Of a stretch of 64,000 bases of DNA, positions 36,842 through 45,781 are shown piece by piece. The stretch covers positions 1-64,000 of the forward strand of contig NZ_CP032703.1 in the NCBI RefSeq assembly GCF_007833795.1, given 5' to 3'. Under the pieces are notes generated by a model. That model saw only the letters and a list, made by a program, of their open reading frames with translations. It was not told where the DNA came from and made no database searches. Source of the stretch: Candidatus Pantoea soli. Its GTDB lineage: Bacteria > Pseudomonadota > Gammaproteobacteria > Enterobacterales > Enterobacteriaceae. Positions within the stretch are counted from its first letter, which is position 1, and each line of letters starts with the position of its first letter. A program made the position numbers and the translations under genes.

Positions 36842-38986
36842 ATGTCAGCAAAGGTTATTCATCAGCCGGTCACGCAGGAAGAGGGCGAACTGACGCGCTA
36901 TCTGATCGAAATGCTCGATCAACGAAACTGCGTCATCATTATCATCACACTTTGTACGCTGCTGGCCACGTGCTATGCCTTTCTGGCGACGCCGGTCTAT
37001 CAGGCCGATGTGTTAATTCAGCTGGAAGAGAAAAAAGGCAACGCCATTCTCGACAGCCTGAATCAGGTGCTGCCGGATTCCCAGCCGAGTTCAGCGCCTG
37101 AAATCTCCCTGATTAAATCCCGCATGGTGCTGGGAAAGACCGTCGATGATTTACATCTGCAAATCAACGTAGAAAAACGCTATTTTCCCGTTATCGGCAA
37201 AGGGCTGGCGCGCCTGCTGGGGACACCCGCTGGCAGCGTGACGGTTTCCAGACTTAGCATACCCACCACCACCGAAACGGAACCGGGTCAGCTGACGCTG
37301 ACCGTACTTGATGATGAACGCTATCAGATTGAGTATGACGGCAGGAAGGACACCGGGCGGACGGGTGAGATGTATAGCAAAGAGCGGCTGCTACTGTTTG
37401 TTGACAGGATGAACGCGCAGCCAGGGGAAAAGTTCCTCGTTGAACATTACGATCGCCTGCAGGCTATTACCCGTTTGCAGGAAAACCTGAGCGTGACCGA
37501 TCAGGGCAAAGATAGCGGCATACTGGAATTAAAACTTACCGGCGAGAATAAAACGCGGATTACGCAAATCCTCGATAATATCAGCTATCACTATCTGACA
37601 CAGAATATCGAGCGCCAGGCAGCCCAGGACGATAAAAGCCTGCAATTTCTGAAGCAGGAATTACCGCACGTGCGTAAACAGCTGGATAGCGCTGAAAATA
37701 CGTTAAATGCTTACCGCCAGCAAAAAGATTCGGTCGATTTATCGCTGGAAGCCAAAGCGGTGCTGGACCAGGTTGTTAATATTGACAATCAGCTGAATGA
37801 AATTACCTTTCGCGAGGCTGAAATTTCCAAGCTTTATACCCGGGAGCACCCGAATTATAAAGCGCTGCTGGAAAAGAAAACCACGCTGCAGCGGGAAAAA
37901 TCCCGGCTGAATAAGCAGGTCTCAGCCATGCCCGCCACTCAGCAGGAAGTTTTACGTCTCAGCCGTGATGTGGAATCCGGACGGGCAGTGTATATGCAGC
38001 TGCTGAATCGTCAGCAGGAACTGAGTATTGCCAAATCCAGTGCCATCGGCAATGTACGCATCATTGATAGTGCGGTGACGGCAGCGAAACCGGTGCGGCC
38101 GCAGAAAATTATTCTGATCCTGGCGGGGATGGCGGCAGGTCTGCTGGTTTCAATTTGCGTGGTCATGATGCGTCTCTTCTTACACCGCGGCATCGAATCT
38201 GCGGCACAGCTGGAACAACTGGGTGTAGAGGTTTACGCCTCTATCCCGAAAGCGGAACGCGCTGACCCAGCCGGCGGATCCGCGTCGGCATCCAATGCGC
38301 TGCTGGCTTCGCGCTGCCCGGGAGATATTGCGGTCGAGGCGATCCGCAGTCTGCGCACCCGTCTGCACTTTCAGATGCTGGCTGCGCGCAACAACATTTT
38401 ACTGATTTCCGGTGCCACACCCGAAGCCGGTAAAACCTTTGTTGCTGCGAATCTGGCGGCGGTGATGGCGGAAAACGGGAAAAAAGTTCTGCTGATTGAT
38501 GCCGATATGCGACGCGGCGAAGGGCATAAGCTGCTGAACGTGAGCGCTGCACCCGGGCTGACAGAGGTGCTGGCGGCAGAGACGCCACCAGCAGCAGCGC
38601 GTGTCACCATTCAGAATGAAGAGAGTCAGTTTGATTTTATTCCACGCGGCGCAATACCGGCTAATCCGGTGAAGAGCCTGCTGAGCGATACGCTGCCGGC
38701 GCTGCTGCTGTGGGCGGAAAAAGAGTATGACCTGGTCATTATTGATACGCCGCCGGTGCTTGCGGTGACCGACGCGGTGGTCATCGGGCAGCATGCTGGC
38801 AGCATTTTGCTGGTGGCGCATTACTATCGCAACAGCACAAGTGAAATCGAGGCCAGCCTGCAGCGATTGACACCCGGCAGCGATGCCATCATCGGCTGTG
38901 TACTCAACCGGGTAAGCAACAATTTCAGGAGCTATTACGCCAGCGGGTATAAACACCATACCTACGCGTACACCAGCAACAGCTGA
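36842..38986 (+). CDS. wzc: Wzc-type polysaccharide copolymerase and tyrosine autokinase
   Basis: 714 residues (Wzc about 720). Wzz domain with membrane segments near 30-52 and 425-448 and a coiled-coil periplasmic part between them; PxxP-like region before the second segment. C-terminal BY-kinase: Walker A GATPEAGKT (about 524-532), Walker A' VLLIDADMR, Walker B LVIIDTPPVL. The tail holds a Tyr cluster (SYYASGYKHHTYAY) for autophosphorylation. Normally it works with Wza and the phosphatase Wzb, neither of which is encoded here. First gene after the JUMPstart. Confidence 0.93.
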   Translation: MSAKVIHQPVTQEEGELTRYLIEMLDQRNCVIIIITLCTLLATCYAFLATPVYQADVLIQLEEKKGNAILDSLNQVLPDSQPSSAPEISLIKSRMVLGKTVDDLHLQINVEKRYFPVIGKGLARLLGTPAGSVTVSRLSIPTTTETEPGQLTLTVLDDERYQIEYDGRKDTGRTGEMYSKERLLLFVDRMNAQPGEKFLVEHYDRLQAITRLQENLSVTDQGKDSGILELKLTGENKTRITQILDNISYHYLTQNIERQAAQDDKSLQFLKQELPHVRKQLDSAENTLNAYRQQKDSVDLSLEAKAVLDQVVNIDNQLNEITFREAEISKLYTREHPNYKALLEKKTTLQREKSRLNKQVSAMPATQQEVLRLSRDVESGRAVYMQLLNRQQELSIAKSSAIGNVRIIDSAVTAAKPVRPQKIILILAGMAAGLLVSICVVMMRLFLHRGIESAAQLEQLGVEVYASIPKAERADPAGGSASASNALLASRCPGDIAVEAIRSLRTRLHFQMLAARNNILLISGATPEAGKTFVAANLAAVMAENGKKVLLIDADMRRGEGHKLLNVSAAPGLTEVLAAETPPAAARVTIQNEESQFDFIPRGAIPANPVKSLLSDTLPALLLWAEKEYDLVIIDTPPVLAVTDAVVIGQHAGSILLVAHYYRNSTSEIEASLQRLTPGSDAIIGCVLNRVSNNFRSYYASGYKHHTYAYTSNS

Positions 38987-39065
38987 CACTCACGACAGAT
39001 ATTCATTACCTGACTCATTGCGGTGGCAGGTGCCGCGCGCAATGAGCATCCGACAGAGCTGTAAT

Positions 39066-40112
39066 ATGCTGCCTTATTTGATCGCTTCCTGCCTGTGCTT
39101 TTGCTTTATCTGCGTGCAGCAGAAAACCCTGCGCAGCCGTGCCGTTGTCATCCCGCTGGCCATACTGACGCTGCCAGCGGCGCTGCGCAATTATACTGTG
39201 GGTACGGATTCAGTCGTCTATAGCCGGGAATTTCGGTTTCCTTACCGCCATTATTCTTTTGAGTGGAATCCGGAAATAGAAAAAGGGTATCAATGGGTAA
39301 TCCTGCTGCTTAAATCGCTGCACAGCGATTATGCGGTTTATTTTATGACGATGGCCGTGCTATGTATTGCACCTGTGCTGCTGGTATTGAAAAAGCGCTC
39401 ACCGCACTACTTTTTATCCGTATATGTTTTTGTCACCTTTGGCCTCTATTTCGCTCTGTATAATCAGGTGCGCCAGGCGATCGCGATGGGCATATGTTTT
39501 ATTGCCATAAAATATCTGGTAGAGAAAAAGGCGGTAAAATACGCCCTGCTGATTGCACTTGCCAGCCAGTTTCACATCAGTGCGCTGTTGCTGCTGGGCT
39601 TTTATTTTTTATGCCATCTGCGGGTCCGGCTGGAGTTAAAAGTGGCGGCCATTTTTCTGATCGGGCTCTCCGTCACGTCGCTGGTGATTGCGTTTATGGC
39701 TGCTGGCAACGGCCGGTATCAGCACTATACCCTGGCGGCGGCCAGCGGAAAAAATGGCCTGATGACGGTGCTGTTATATGTCGCCATTGCCCTGGGCCTG
39801 TATATATATGGCCGGAAATTAAGGAAGCGCTCTGAGGAATATCGGGTGCTGGAGTGCAGTTATCTTTGTGGAATCGCCGCACTGATTCCCGTCGCCATGC
39901 TGGGAACCGATCCAGCCGGACCGCAGCGTATTGCTCAGTACTTTGTTTATTATCTGATGCTACTTATTCCCATGGTGCTGAAAGAGATTAACCGTCGCTG
40001 GCTGACGTTATGTTTCTGCCTGGGTGCTTATGCTTATTTCCTCCTGCTGATGGCGAACAATATCGGCGGTATTTATCCGTGGAAAATCAACGACGCTTTT
40101 AATCTATTCTGA
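39066..40112 (+). CDS. EpsG/Wzy-like exopolysaccharide polymerase
   Basis: A 348-residue membrane protein with about ten hydrophobic segments. AALRNYTVGTDSVVYSREF, EKGYQWVILLLK and ASQFHISALLLL are hallmarks of the EpsG family, which polymerise repeat units in the periplasm. Start 39066 is preceded by a weak AGAG; TTG 39018 and ATG 39042 are alternatives. Follows wzc by about 80 bases. Confidence 0.8.
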   Translation: MLPYLIASCLCFCFICVQQKTLRSRAVVIPLAILTLPAALRNYTVGTDSVVYSREFRFPYRHYSFEWNPEIEKGYQWVILLLKSLHSDYAVYFMTMAVLCIAPVLLVLKKRSPHYFLSVYVFVTFGLYFALYNQVRQAIAMGICFIAIKYLVEKKAVKYALLIALASQFHISALLLLGFYFLCHLRVRLELKVAAIFLIGLSVTSLVIAFMAAGNGRYQHYTLAAASGKNGLMTVLLYVAIALGLYIYGRKLRKRSEEYRVLECSYLCGIAALIPVAMLGTDPAGPQRIAQYFVYYLMLLIPMVLKEINRRWLTLCFCLGAYAYFLLLMANNIGGIYPWKINDAFNLF

Positions 40113-40127
40113 CAGAAAGGAATCGTA

Positions 40128-41237
40128 ATGAGAGTCATGCATGCGGCTGAAACCATAAAAGGCGGCGTGGCTACGGTGCTGGATAGCCTGGCGACATATC
40201 AGCAACACAGCGATCAGATTACTGCGCTGAAACTCCTTGTGCCGCAGCAGCATTTATCTGAACTTTCTCCCGGCCTGCTGACGCAGAGCGTTACGTTTGA
40301 CCGCAGGTCACGCGGCGTGGTGGCTTTTTTCCATTTTGCCCGCTGTTTTTATCGTGAAGTCCGCAGCTTCAGACCCGACGTTGTGCATTTACACAGCACT
40401 TTTGCCGGTCTGCTCGGCCGGATTATGCTGTGCCTGTTTTTCCGGCAGCATGCCATACGCGTGATTTACTGCCCGCACGGTTTTGCTTTTCTGATCCAGG
40501 CTTCCCGGCTGAAGCAGCGCCTGATTATTGCCTGTGAGCGCTGGCTGTCGCGCTTCACCGATCGCATTATCTGTGTAGGTGAAAATGAATATCAGCAGGC
40601 GCTGGGTGCCGGATTACCTGCCCGCAAGCTCTGTTTAATCAGTAACGGCGTGAAGATACCCGAAAAGGCCAATGCTCTCAGTCATAACGGATTATCCACT
40701 TATACGCTGCTGTACGTCGGACGCTTTGATCAACAAAAAGGCACGGATACGTTATTACAGGCGTTACAAACGCTCGACAGCAAGCAGCTGGATTTTCGTC
40801 TGCATATTATTATGGTGGGCTCAGCCATTAATGATACCCGGCGGAATACCCACATCACGCTGCGGAATATTACCCTTGAATATACCGGCTGGCTCAGTAA
40901 AACGCAGATCGCTGACTATTACCGGCGTGCCAACTGTCTGATTATTCCTTCACGCTGGGAGGGGTTCGCGATGGTGCCGCTTGAGGCTATCAGTTACAAC
41001 CTGCCGGTTATTACCAGTGATATTGTTGCCTTCCGCGAAATTAATCAAATCAGCCGGTTATTTTTTCATTGTGGCAACAGTTCTTCGCTGGCCAGCCTGC
41101 TTTCCGGCATCAACCACTACGACCTGGATGGCATAAAGTCGCAGTTGATGGCGGCGTTACGTGAGAAATATACCGACAAGCACATGAACCGGAAAACGGT
41201 TGAATTATATGCGTCTGCCTTACAAGGAGAAAAATGA
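40128..41237 (+). CDS. GT4-family glycosyltransferase
   Basis: 369 residues with a GT-B fold: N-terminal AAETIKGGVATVLDSL acceptor part, FRPDVVHLHSTFAG, LLYVGRFDQQKGTDTLLQAL opening the donor domain, and the donor-binding PSRWEGFAMVPLEAISYNLPV (E-x7-E) near residue 285. AGAAAGGAAT precedes the ATG. Adds a sugar to the lipid-linked repeat unit on the cytosolic side. Confidence 0.88.
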   Translation: MRVMHAAETIKGGVATVLDSLATYQQHSDQITALKLLVPQQHLSELSPGLLTQSVTFDRRSRGVVAFFHFARCFYREVRSFRPDVVHLHSTFAGLLGRIMLCLFFRQHAIRVIYCPHGFAFLIQASRLKQRLIIACERWLSRFTDRIICVGENEYQQALGAGLPARKLCLISNGVKIPEKANALSHNGLSTYTLLYVGRFDQQKGTDTLLQALQTLDSKQLDFRLHIIMVGSAINDTRRNTHITLRNITLEYTGWLSKTQIADYYRRANCLIIPSRWEGFAMVPLEAISYNLPVITSDIVAFREINQISRLFFHCGNSSSLASLLSGINHYDLDGIKSQLMAALREKYTDKHMNRKTVELYASALQGEK

Positions 41238-41238
41238 A

Positions 41239-42135
41239 ATGGATATCGCACCTTTGGTCACCGTTTATATTCCCACGTGGAACAGGCTGAACCTGTTAAA
41301 GCGCGCGCTGCACTCGGTACTGGAGCAAACCCATACCCACCTTGAAGTGATTGTCGTGGACGATCAATCAACGGACGGCACGCAGGCGTATCTGCAGCAA
41401 CTGGCGGCCACCGATCGCCGGGTGAAACCGATTTTCAAAACCGCTAACTCCGGTGCCTGCGTCAGTCGCAACCTGGCCATCGAACAGGCCAGCGGTGCGT
41501 ATATTACCGGGCTGGATGATGATGATTATTTCATGCCCGATCGGATTGAAACCTTCGTTAAACAGCGTGCACTGCTGGATAAATATTGCTTTCTCTATAC
41601 GCATTATCTGACGCTGACCGGTGATAATCAGTATCGTTCCACCCGCTTTGTTAACCGCCTGATGCCCGCTGAGATCTGTGCGCAGGGACTGTTGTTTAAA
41701 AATATCATTGGCAGCCAGTGCTTTACCCTGACCGAACGCCTCCGCCAGGTGGGTAAATTTACGCCGGATATGCCAGCGTGGCAGGATCTGGATCTGTTTT
41801 ACCGCCTGCTGAAGCAGACGGGCTTTCATAAAGCGAAGCTGCTGCCGCACTCGCTGTATATCCAGGATGTTTCACACGATCAAAATCGTATTTCGCTCAG
41901 TAATAAAAACAGGATTCGCCACGCCTTCACGCTGTTCTGCGCGCGAAACGACGTCAGCGGAAAAGAACAACGCATTCTTGAAGCACAGTTGGTGAGCTAC
42001 GGCATTAAAGTCAGTAACCGGCATTTCCTTTCGCGGTTTACCACCTGGCGCGCGCCTTATTTCTGGCTGGTGGATATTTATCTGGTTATCAAAAACCGCG
42101 CTAATTCCCGTACTCATCATCTCGCCGAAGGGTAA
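41239..42135 (+). CDS. GT2-family glycosyltransferase
   Basis: 298 residues, GT-A fold: VTVYIPTWNRLNLLKRALHSVLEQT, VVDDQSTDGT, ANSGACVSRN and the metal-binding LDDDDYFMPDR. AAGGAG at 41224-41229 and a start just after the GT4 stop indicate translational coupling. A longer frame from 41200 lies inside the GT4 gene. Confidence 0.88.
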   Translation: MDIAPLVTVYIPTWNRLNLLKRALHSVLEQTHTHLEVIVVDDQSTDGTQAYLQQLAATDRRVKPIFKTANSGACVSRNLAIEQASGAYITGLDDDDYFMPDRIETFVKQRALLDKYCFLYTHYLTLTGDNQYRSTRFVNRLMPAEICAQGLLFKNIIGSQCFTLTERLRQVGKFTPDMPAWQDLDLFYRLLKQTGFHKAKLLPHSLYIQDVSHDQNRISLSNKNRIRHAFTLFCARNDVSGKEQRILEAQLVSYGIKVSNRHFLSRFTTWRAPYFWLVDIYLVIKNRANSRTHHLAEG

Positions 42136-42138
42136 ACC

Positions 42139-42984
42139 ATGCATACGTTGCTGATTGTTGTTCTGGAAAACACGCCTTATAAGTATTCACTGACGCTGAA
42201 CAGCCTGATGGAGCGCAGCAACAGAGAAGCTAATTTGCTGATCATTAATCGTGGTCCGGAGGCTCTGACGTTTGATAAAGATTTTCTGCATACGCTGGGG
42301 TTATATGTCAAAAGCATCACGCTAAAAGAGTACCTTGATGAGCGGCCTTTGAGCTGGATCTATAACGGCGTGATAACGGCTTTCACGCACTATGATCGTT
42401 ATGTTTTCTTTGGCGACAGCTGCATGCTGGCTCACGATTTTCTCCACCAGCTCGACAGCCAGTACAGTACGGATACCGATCTGCAATTCACCGAGGTGCC
42501 GGGCCGCCAGCCGCATCCGCCTGCATCAGAGCGGACGAATGCGTCGGGCAAAGCCGACCACGCGGCATGGCCGGATAACGCGGATTTTTCGCTCTCCACC
42601 AGCCTGATCATTTACCGATCGCTGATCGAAAAATTCCTGTCGCAGAGTATGGAGTTGTTCGATAACCGTTTTGCGCTTTACGGCGTGCATGAAAATCTGC
42701 TGATGCGCATCAGGCTGCTCAGGCAGGCGGGGGCGGAAATCGTTATCCGTCCGACCTGCGCATTCAGCTACTCCAGCATGAAGAACGGACAGGCGCAAGC
42801 CGTGATGACCGAGCCGGAATGGATTTATGCCAGCGTCCTGACCAGCAAATATTACGCGAAAAGCCGCCTCGCTGCGTTCTGCACTATCGCGAAAATGCTG
42901 CTGGTTCAGCTTGTGAAATGCAGGCTCACCAACATGCGGCTCATTATGAAAACCTACTCTGCAGGCAAACATCCCCGCTGTTAA
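42139..42984 (+). CDS. Putative glycosyltransferase, poorly recognised
   Basis: 281 residues starting 3 bases after the GT2 stop. MHTLLIVVLENTPYKYSLTLNSLM and LLIINRG look like the opening of a GT2-like fold, and YDRYVFFGDSCML (residues about 88-100) could be a DxD-type variant. The C-terminal third is basic with a hydrophobic helix (AAFCTIAKMLLVQLVKC). No family signature is strong enough for a name; role in the polysaccharide repeat unit is inferred from the operon. Confidence 0.6.
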   Translation: MHTLLIVVLENTPYKYSLTLNSLMERSNREANLLIINRGPEALTFDKDFLHTLGLYVKSITLKEYLDERPLSWIYNGVITAFTHYDRYVFFGDSCMLAHDFLHQLDSQYSTDTDLQFTEVPGRQPHPPASERTNASGKADHAAWPDNADFSLSTSLIIYRSLIEKFLSQSMELFDNRFALYGVHENLLMRIRLLRQAGAEIVIRPTCAFSYSSMKNGQAQAVMTEPEWIYASVLTSKYYAKSRLAAFCTIAKMLLVQLVKCRLTNMRLIMKTYSAGKHPRC

Positions 42985-43019
42985 ATCCCCGGCGTCATAA
43001 TCACAGGCGTAGCCATTCC

Positions 43020-44021
43020 ATGATCGTATCCATTCAGTATTTACGCGGCATCGCCGCATTAATGGTGGTGCTGACCCACATCAGAATAAAAGGGCAACAA
43101 TATCAGACCGGTTCAGCAGAAGGGTTTACCATCGGCGGGGACGGGGTTGACCTGTTCTTTATTATTTCCGGTTTTATCATGTGCTTTACCACCCATAGTC
43201 AACGCCTGTCGCCCGCCCGGTTTATGATTAACCGGGCCGTGCGCATTCTGCCGTTGTATTGGGTGCTTACGCTGGTGGCGCTGCTGGTCTTCCTGATTGC
43301 GCCAGACAAAGTTAATGCTTCCGGCGGCACCACCGGCATTGCGGAATCCTTTCTGCTGCTACCGACCGGCGCGCGATTTTTAATTCACAATGGCTGGACG
43401 CTAAGCTACGAATTTTATTACTACGCGATCTTTGCCCTGTTTTTATGCCTGAGCGCGCGAGTATGGCTGCGATATACGGCGGTCCTGCTCACGCTGCTCC
43501 TGCTATCCCTCTGCGGGGTAGTCATCCAGCCTGAGAGTGCGGCTGGGCAGTTTTTATTCAGCGAGCTATTAATGGAATTCGCACTGGGGATTGTTGCCTG
43601 GATCATTTATTGCGGTTACAGGCCTGGCAACCGTCTGGCGGGAGTGCTGCTGCTGAGCGGTATCACATTTCTGCTCGTTAAAAACATCTGCGGGGTGCCT
43701 GAAGGCGTGACCAGTAAAGTCCTCACTTCCGGCCTGCCGATGTTTTTTATTTTCCTTGGGCTGATTAGTCTGGAGGAGCAGATAAAACGGCTGCGGGGCC
43801 CCCTCAGCAAGGCGTTGAGTTTGCTCGGTAACAGCTCCTATTCACTGTATCTGGCACATCCGTTTGCGTTAAGTCCGCTGGCTATGATGCTGAAACACCT
43901 GCAGCTGTTAAGCGCGCCCTTGTTTACCAGCGTCCTGCTGGCGGGATCGCTTATCACCGGTATCGCCACCTGGTATCTGCTGGAAAAACCGCTGAGCCGG
44001 CTGACCGCCCGCCTGAAGTAA
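43020..44021 (+). CDS. Acyltransferase 3 family membrane O-acyltransferase
   Basis: 333 residues, about ten membrane segments. IQYLRGIAALMVVLTHI carries the R-G-I-A and catalytic His motif of OafA/NodX-like acyltransferases; GVDLFFIISGFIM and SYSLYLAHPF are also typical. It probably adds acetyl or another acyl group to the exopolysaccharide. The start at 43020 lies 35 bases after the previous gene with no strong ribosome site. Confidence 0.88.
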   Translation: MIVSIQYLRGIAALMVVLTHIRIKGQQYQTGSAEGFTIGGDGVDLFFIISGFIMCFTTHSQRLSPARFMINRAVRILPLYWVLTLVALLVFLIAPDKVNASGGTTGIAESFLLLPTGARFLIHNGWTLSYEFYYYAIFALFLCLSARVWLRYTAVLLTLLLLSLCGVVIQPESAAGQFLFSELLMEFALGIVAWIIYCGYRPGNRLAGVLLLSGITFLLVKNICGVPEGVTSKVLTSGLPMFFIFLGLISLEEQIKRLRGPLSKALSLLGNSSYSLYLAHPFALSPLAMMLKHLQLLSAPLFTSVLLAGSLITGIATWYLLEKPLSRLTARLK

Positions 44022-44064
44022 GCCACGGCCACTCCGCCCCGGAGAATCGGCCGGGATTGTGCGG

Positions 44065-44331
44065 TTAACGCAGCTGACTGTCTTTACTGCCGCGCCGGTT
44101 ATAGCCACTGTGCGCGGCTTCTTTTTTATCGAGTTTGCTCTGGCACTGAATGCAATAGCGAACACCCGGCACTGCTGCACGGCGTGCTTCGGGAATTGGT
44201 TCGCTACACTCCTCGCAAAACTCCGCGCTTTCGCCGTGATGTAAATGACTGCGCGCCCGGGCGATAGCATCATCTACCGTCGCGTCAATCTGCTTCTGTA
44301 CTGCACCATCTTCTGACCAGCCGCCAGCCAT
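44065..44331 (-). CDS. YbiI-like DksA/TraR C4 zinc-finger protein
   Basis: 88 residues, matching E. coli YbiI in length and in the C-terminal TGYNRRGSKDSQLR-like tail. Four Cys zinc site: CEEC and CIQC around PIPEARRAAVPGVRY. Start 44331 (MAGGW) aligns with YbiI; a frame to 44361 adds ten residues. Function of the family is unknown, and it lacks the coiled coil of DksA. TATAGT on the minus strand near 44364-44369 may be its -10 box. Confidence 0.9.
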   Translation of the reverse strand: MAGGWSEDGAVQKQIDATVDDAIARARSHLHHGESAEFCEECSEPIPEARRAAVPGVRYCIQCQSKLDKKEAAHSGYNRRGSKDSQLR

Positions 44332-44760
44332 CCTCAGTCTCCTCAGTTGCGTTTCAGCCATTCACTATAGTCTGCACTGGCAAACGCGTGGAGCAATGCG
44401 TGCGCCCGTCATGCTCTGTTGATGGGCTCTTTCCGCCGCCTGGCCGGGCGCCGAACCGGTGCCATTCTCTCCCTGCTGGCTGCTGCCGGCACACTCATAG
44501 TGTCATCGGCGGACGCTGCCAGGCGTTAACCGCAGGGGCAGAGCCTGCGGCTGAAAAAGTTTCCCTTGCATTCGTTTACTGTCCGTGCGTTAATGCCTTC
44601 CCGGTCTGATAAGCAGACAGTCTCATAGTTAGTTCCTATTTTATCTCTCATCTGCGTAAGTCCCGCTTCCTGGCCTTTCTCTTTGAGTTGTATCTCAAGT
44701 TCTGATGTGTCTCTGCGTTCAGCCATCAATGCCTCACGGCTCTAAGAAAAGGTTTACATT

Positions 44761-44973
44761 ATGTCAGGTAAAATGCTCGGTATCGTTAAATGGTTTAACG
44801 CAGAAAAAGGCTTTGGCTTTATTTCTCCCGAAAACGGCAGCAAAGATGTGTTTGTACATTTCTCTGCAATTCAGGGTAACGATTTCCGTACTCTGGACGA
44901 AGGCCAGAAAGTTGAATTCAGCGTGCAGGATGGCCCTAAAGGTCCTTCTGCCGCCAATGTTGTAGGTTTATAA
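44761..44973 (+). CDS. CspA-family cold-shock protein
   Basis: A 70-residue single cold-shock domain with RNP1 KGFGFISP and RNP2 VFVHF for RNA binding. AAAAGG precedes the ATG. The 430-bp stretch upstream (44332-44760) has no credible gene and probably holds a long 5' leader, as in other csp genes; a CTTTGAG / CTCAAG hairpin lies at 44681-44699. A small Cys-rich frame follows after 23 bases. Confidence 0.93.
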   Translation: MSGKMLGIVKWFNAEKGFGFISPENGSKDVFVHFSAIQGNDFRTLDEGQKVEFSVQDGPKGPSAANVVGL

Positions 44974-44996
44974 AAATTAATTCTGTACGCTACTTT

Positions 44997-45125
44997 ATGA
45001 GATGCCCGAATTGTCAGGGCTCTCAATACCGCCGCTCGGTGTTTGATATCAGCATCAGCAACCCGCTGGGTGCAAAATGTATATTTTGCAAATCAGCCAT
45101 GATTGCGCTGGGCGCAGTCCGATAA
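44997..45125 (+). CDS. YmcF-like small zinc-ribbon protein downstream of csp
   Basis: A 42-residue frame beginning MRCPNCQGSQYRRSVFDI and ending IALGAVR, with two CxxC pairs (CPNC and CIFC) about 23 residues apart, suggesting a zinc ribbon. NPLGAKCIFCKS is the most typical segment. E. coli has the small cold-induced proteins YmcF and YnfQ in the same place downstream of csp genes, with a similar layout as I remember it. Start codon ATG lies 23 bases after the csp stop; no strong ribosome site. A hairpin (45169-45189) and then a terminator follow. Confidence 0.75.
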   Translation: MRCPNCQGSQYRRSVFDISISNPLGAKCIFCKSAMIALGAVR

Positions 45126-45168
45126 AGGCGGTAGCGATAAGGCCGGCACGTTATGACTGGCCTGTCGC

Positions 45169-45189
45169 ACCCGGACACACTGTCCGGGT
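45169..45189. repeat. Hairpin downstream of the csp unit
   Basis: ACCCGGACA-CAC-TGTCCGGGT, a perfect 9-bp stem with no T tract, between the small protein gene and the true terminator. Confidence 0.6.
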
Positions 45190-45222
45190 TACTTAATCGA
45201 TCTGAAAAATAGAACAATAATG

Positions 45223-45248
45223 AAAGCCACCCTGCAGGGTGGCTTTTT
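45223..45248 (+). terminator. csp-small protein terminator
   Basis: AAAGCCACCC / GGGTGGCTTT stem with a TGCA centre, followed by six T residues. Confidence 0.92.
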
Positions 45249-45345
45249 TGTTTCCGCTGCCGTGCGGTATTTACAGGTTTTACCTATCCGAGTGAAAAGC
45301 AGCACCCGTTTTGCTTCTCTGGCAGCTTATGTCACTAATAAGCGC

Positions 45346-45594
45346 ATGAACACATATCGCATTCGCATTGCATTTCGAAATCCTTCCGGGCTGACTTTCC
45401 GTCAGCTGGATGAGGTATTAACACAACATCGCTTTCACCGGGCACAGCCCTGTGACGGTCTTTTTCGCTACAGCTGTGAATATCAGCTCGAATCAGAAGA
45501 GGATTTGTGCCGGGTATGCGAGCTGGCTTATTCGCAGGCCTGCCAGGTACGCGGTTGCCCGCTAATCCTGGTGGAAAAAACCTCGCAAAAATAA
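45346..45594 (+). CDS. Small protein of unknown function
   Basis: 82 residues, not recognised. MNTYRIRIAFRNPSGLTFRQLDEVL looks like a beta-alpha start; later FRYSCEYQLESEEDLCRVCELAYSQA has acidic helix character, and there are five Cys. A frame back to 45220 would begin inside the terminator, so ATG 45346 is preferred, with no clear ribosome site. It has its own terminator at 45693-45722. Confidence 0.5.
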   Translation: MNTYRIRIAFRNPSGLTFRQLDEVLTQHRFHRAQPCDGLFRYSCEYQLESEEDLCRVCELAYSQACQVRGCPLILVEKTSQK

Positions 45595-45692
45595 CAGCGG
45601 GATATTGATCGGCTGCTAAAAATGATCTAAAAAATATCCCGCCTGGCATGGTCAGTTCTTAGTCCAATCATTCATTTTCGTGTCAGGCCGAA

Positions 45693-45722
45693 GGCCCCAT
45701 CCGCTGGATGGGGCTTTTGTTT
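45693..45722 (+). terminator. Terminator between small protein and chemoreceptor genes
   Basis: GCCCCATCC-GCT-GGATGGGGC stem followed by TTTTGTTTT. Confidence 0.9.
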
Positions 45723-45781
45723 TATTGCGCCATCGGCAGCCTTCCTTGCCGGAAGCCAGTCGTGTGCCTCAGACGGGAAGA

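Noticed and set aside
44526-44729. A 67-codon minus-strand frame upstream of the cold-shock gene
   Set aside because: Lies in the probable csp leader; charged composition but no ribosome site or family match that I can support.
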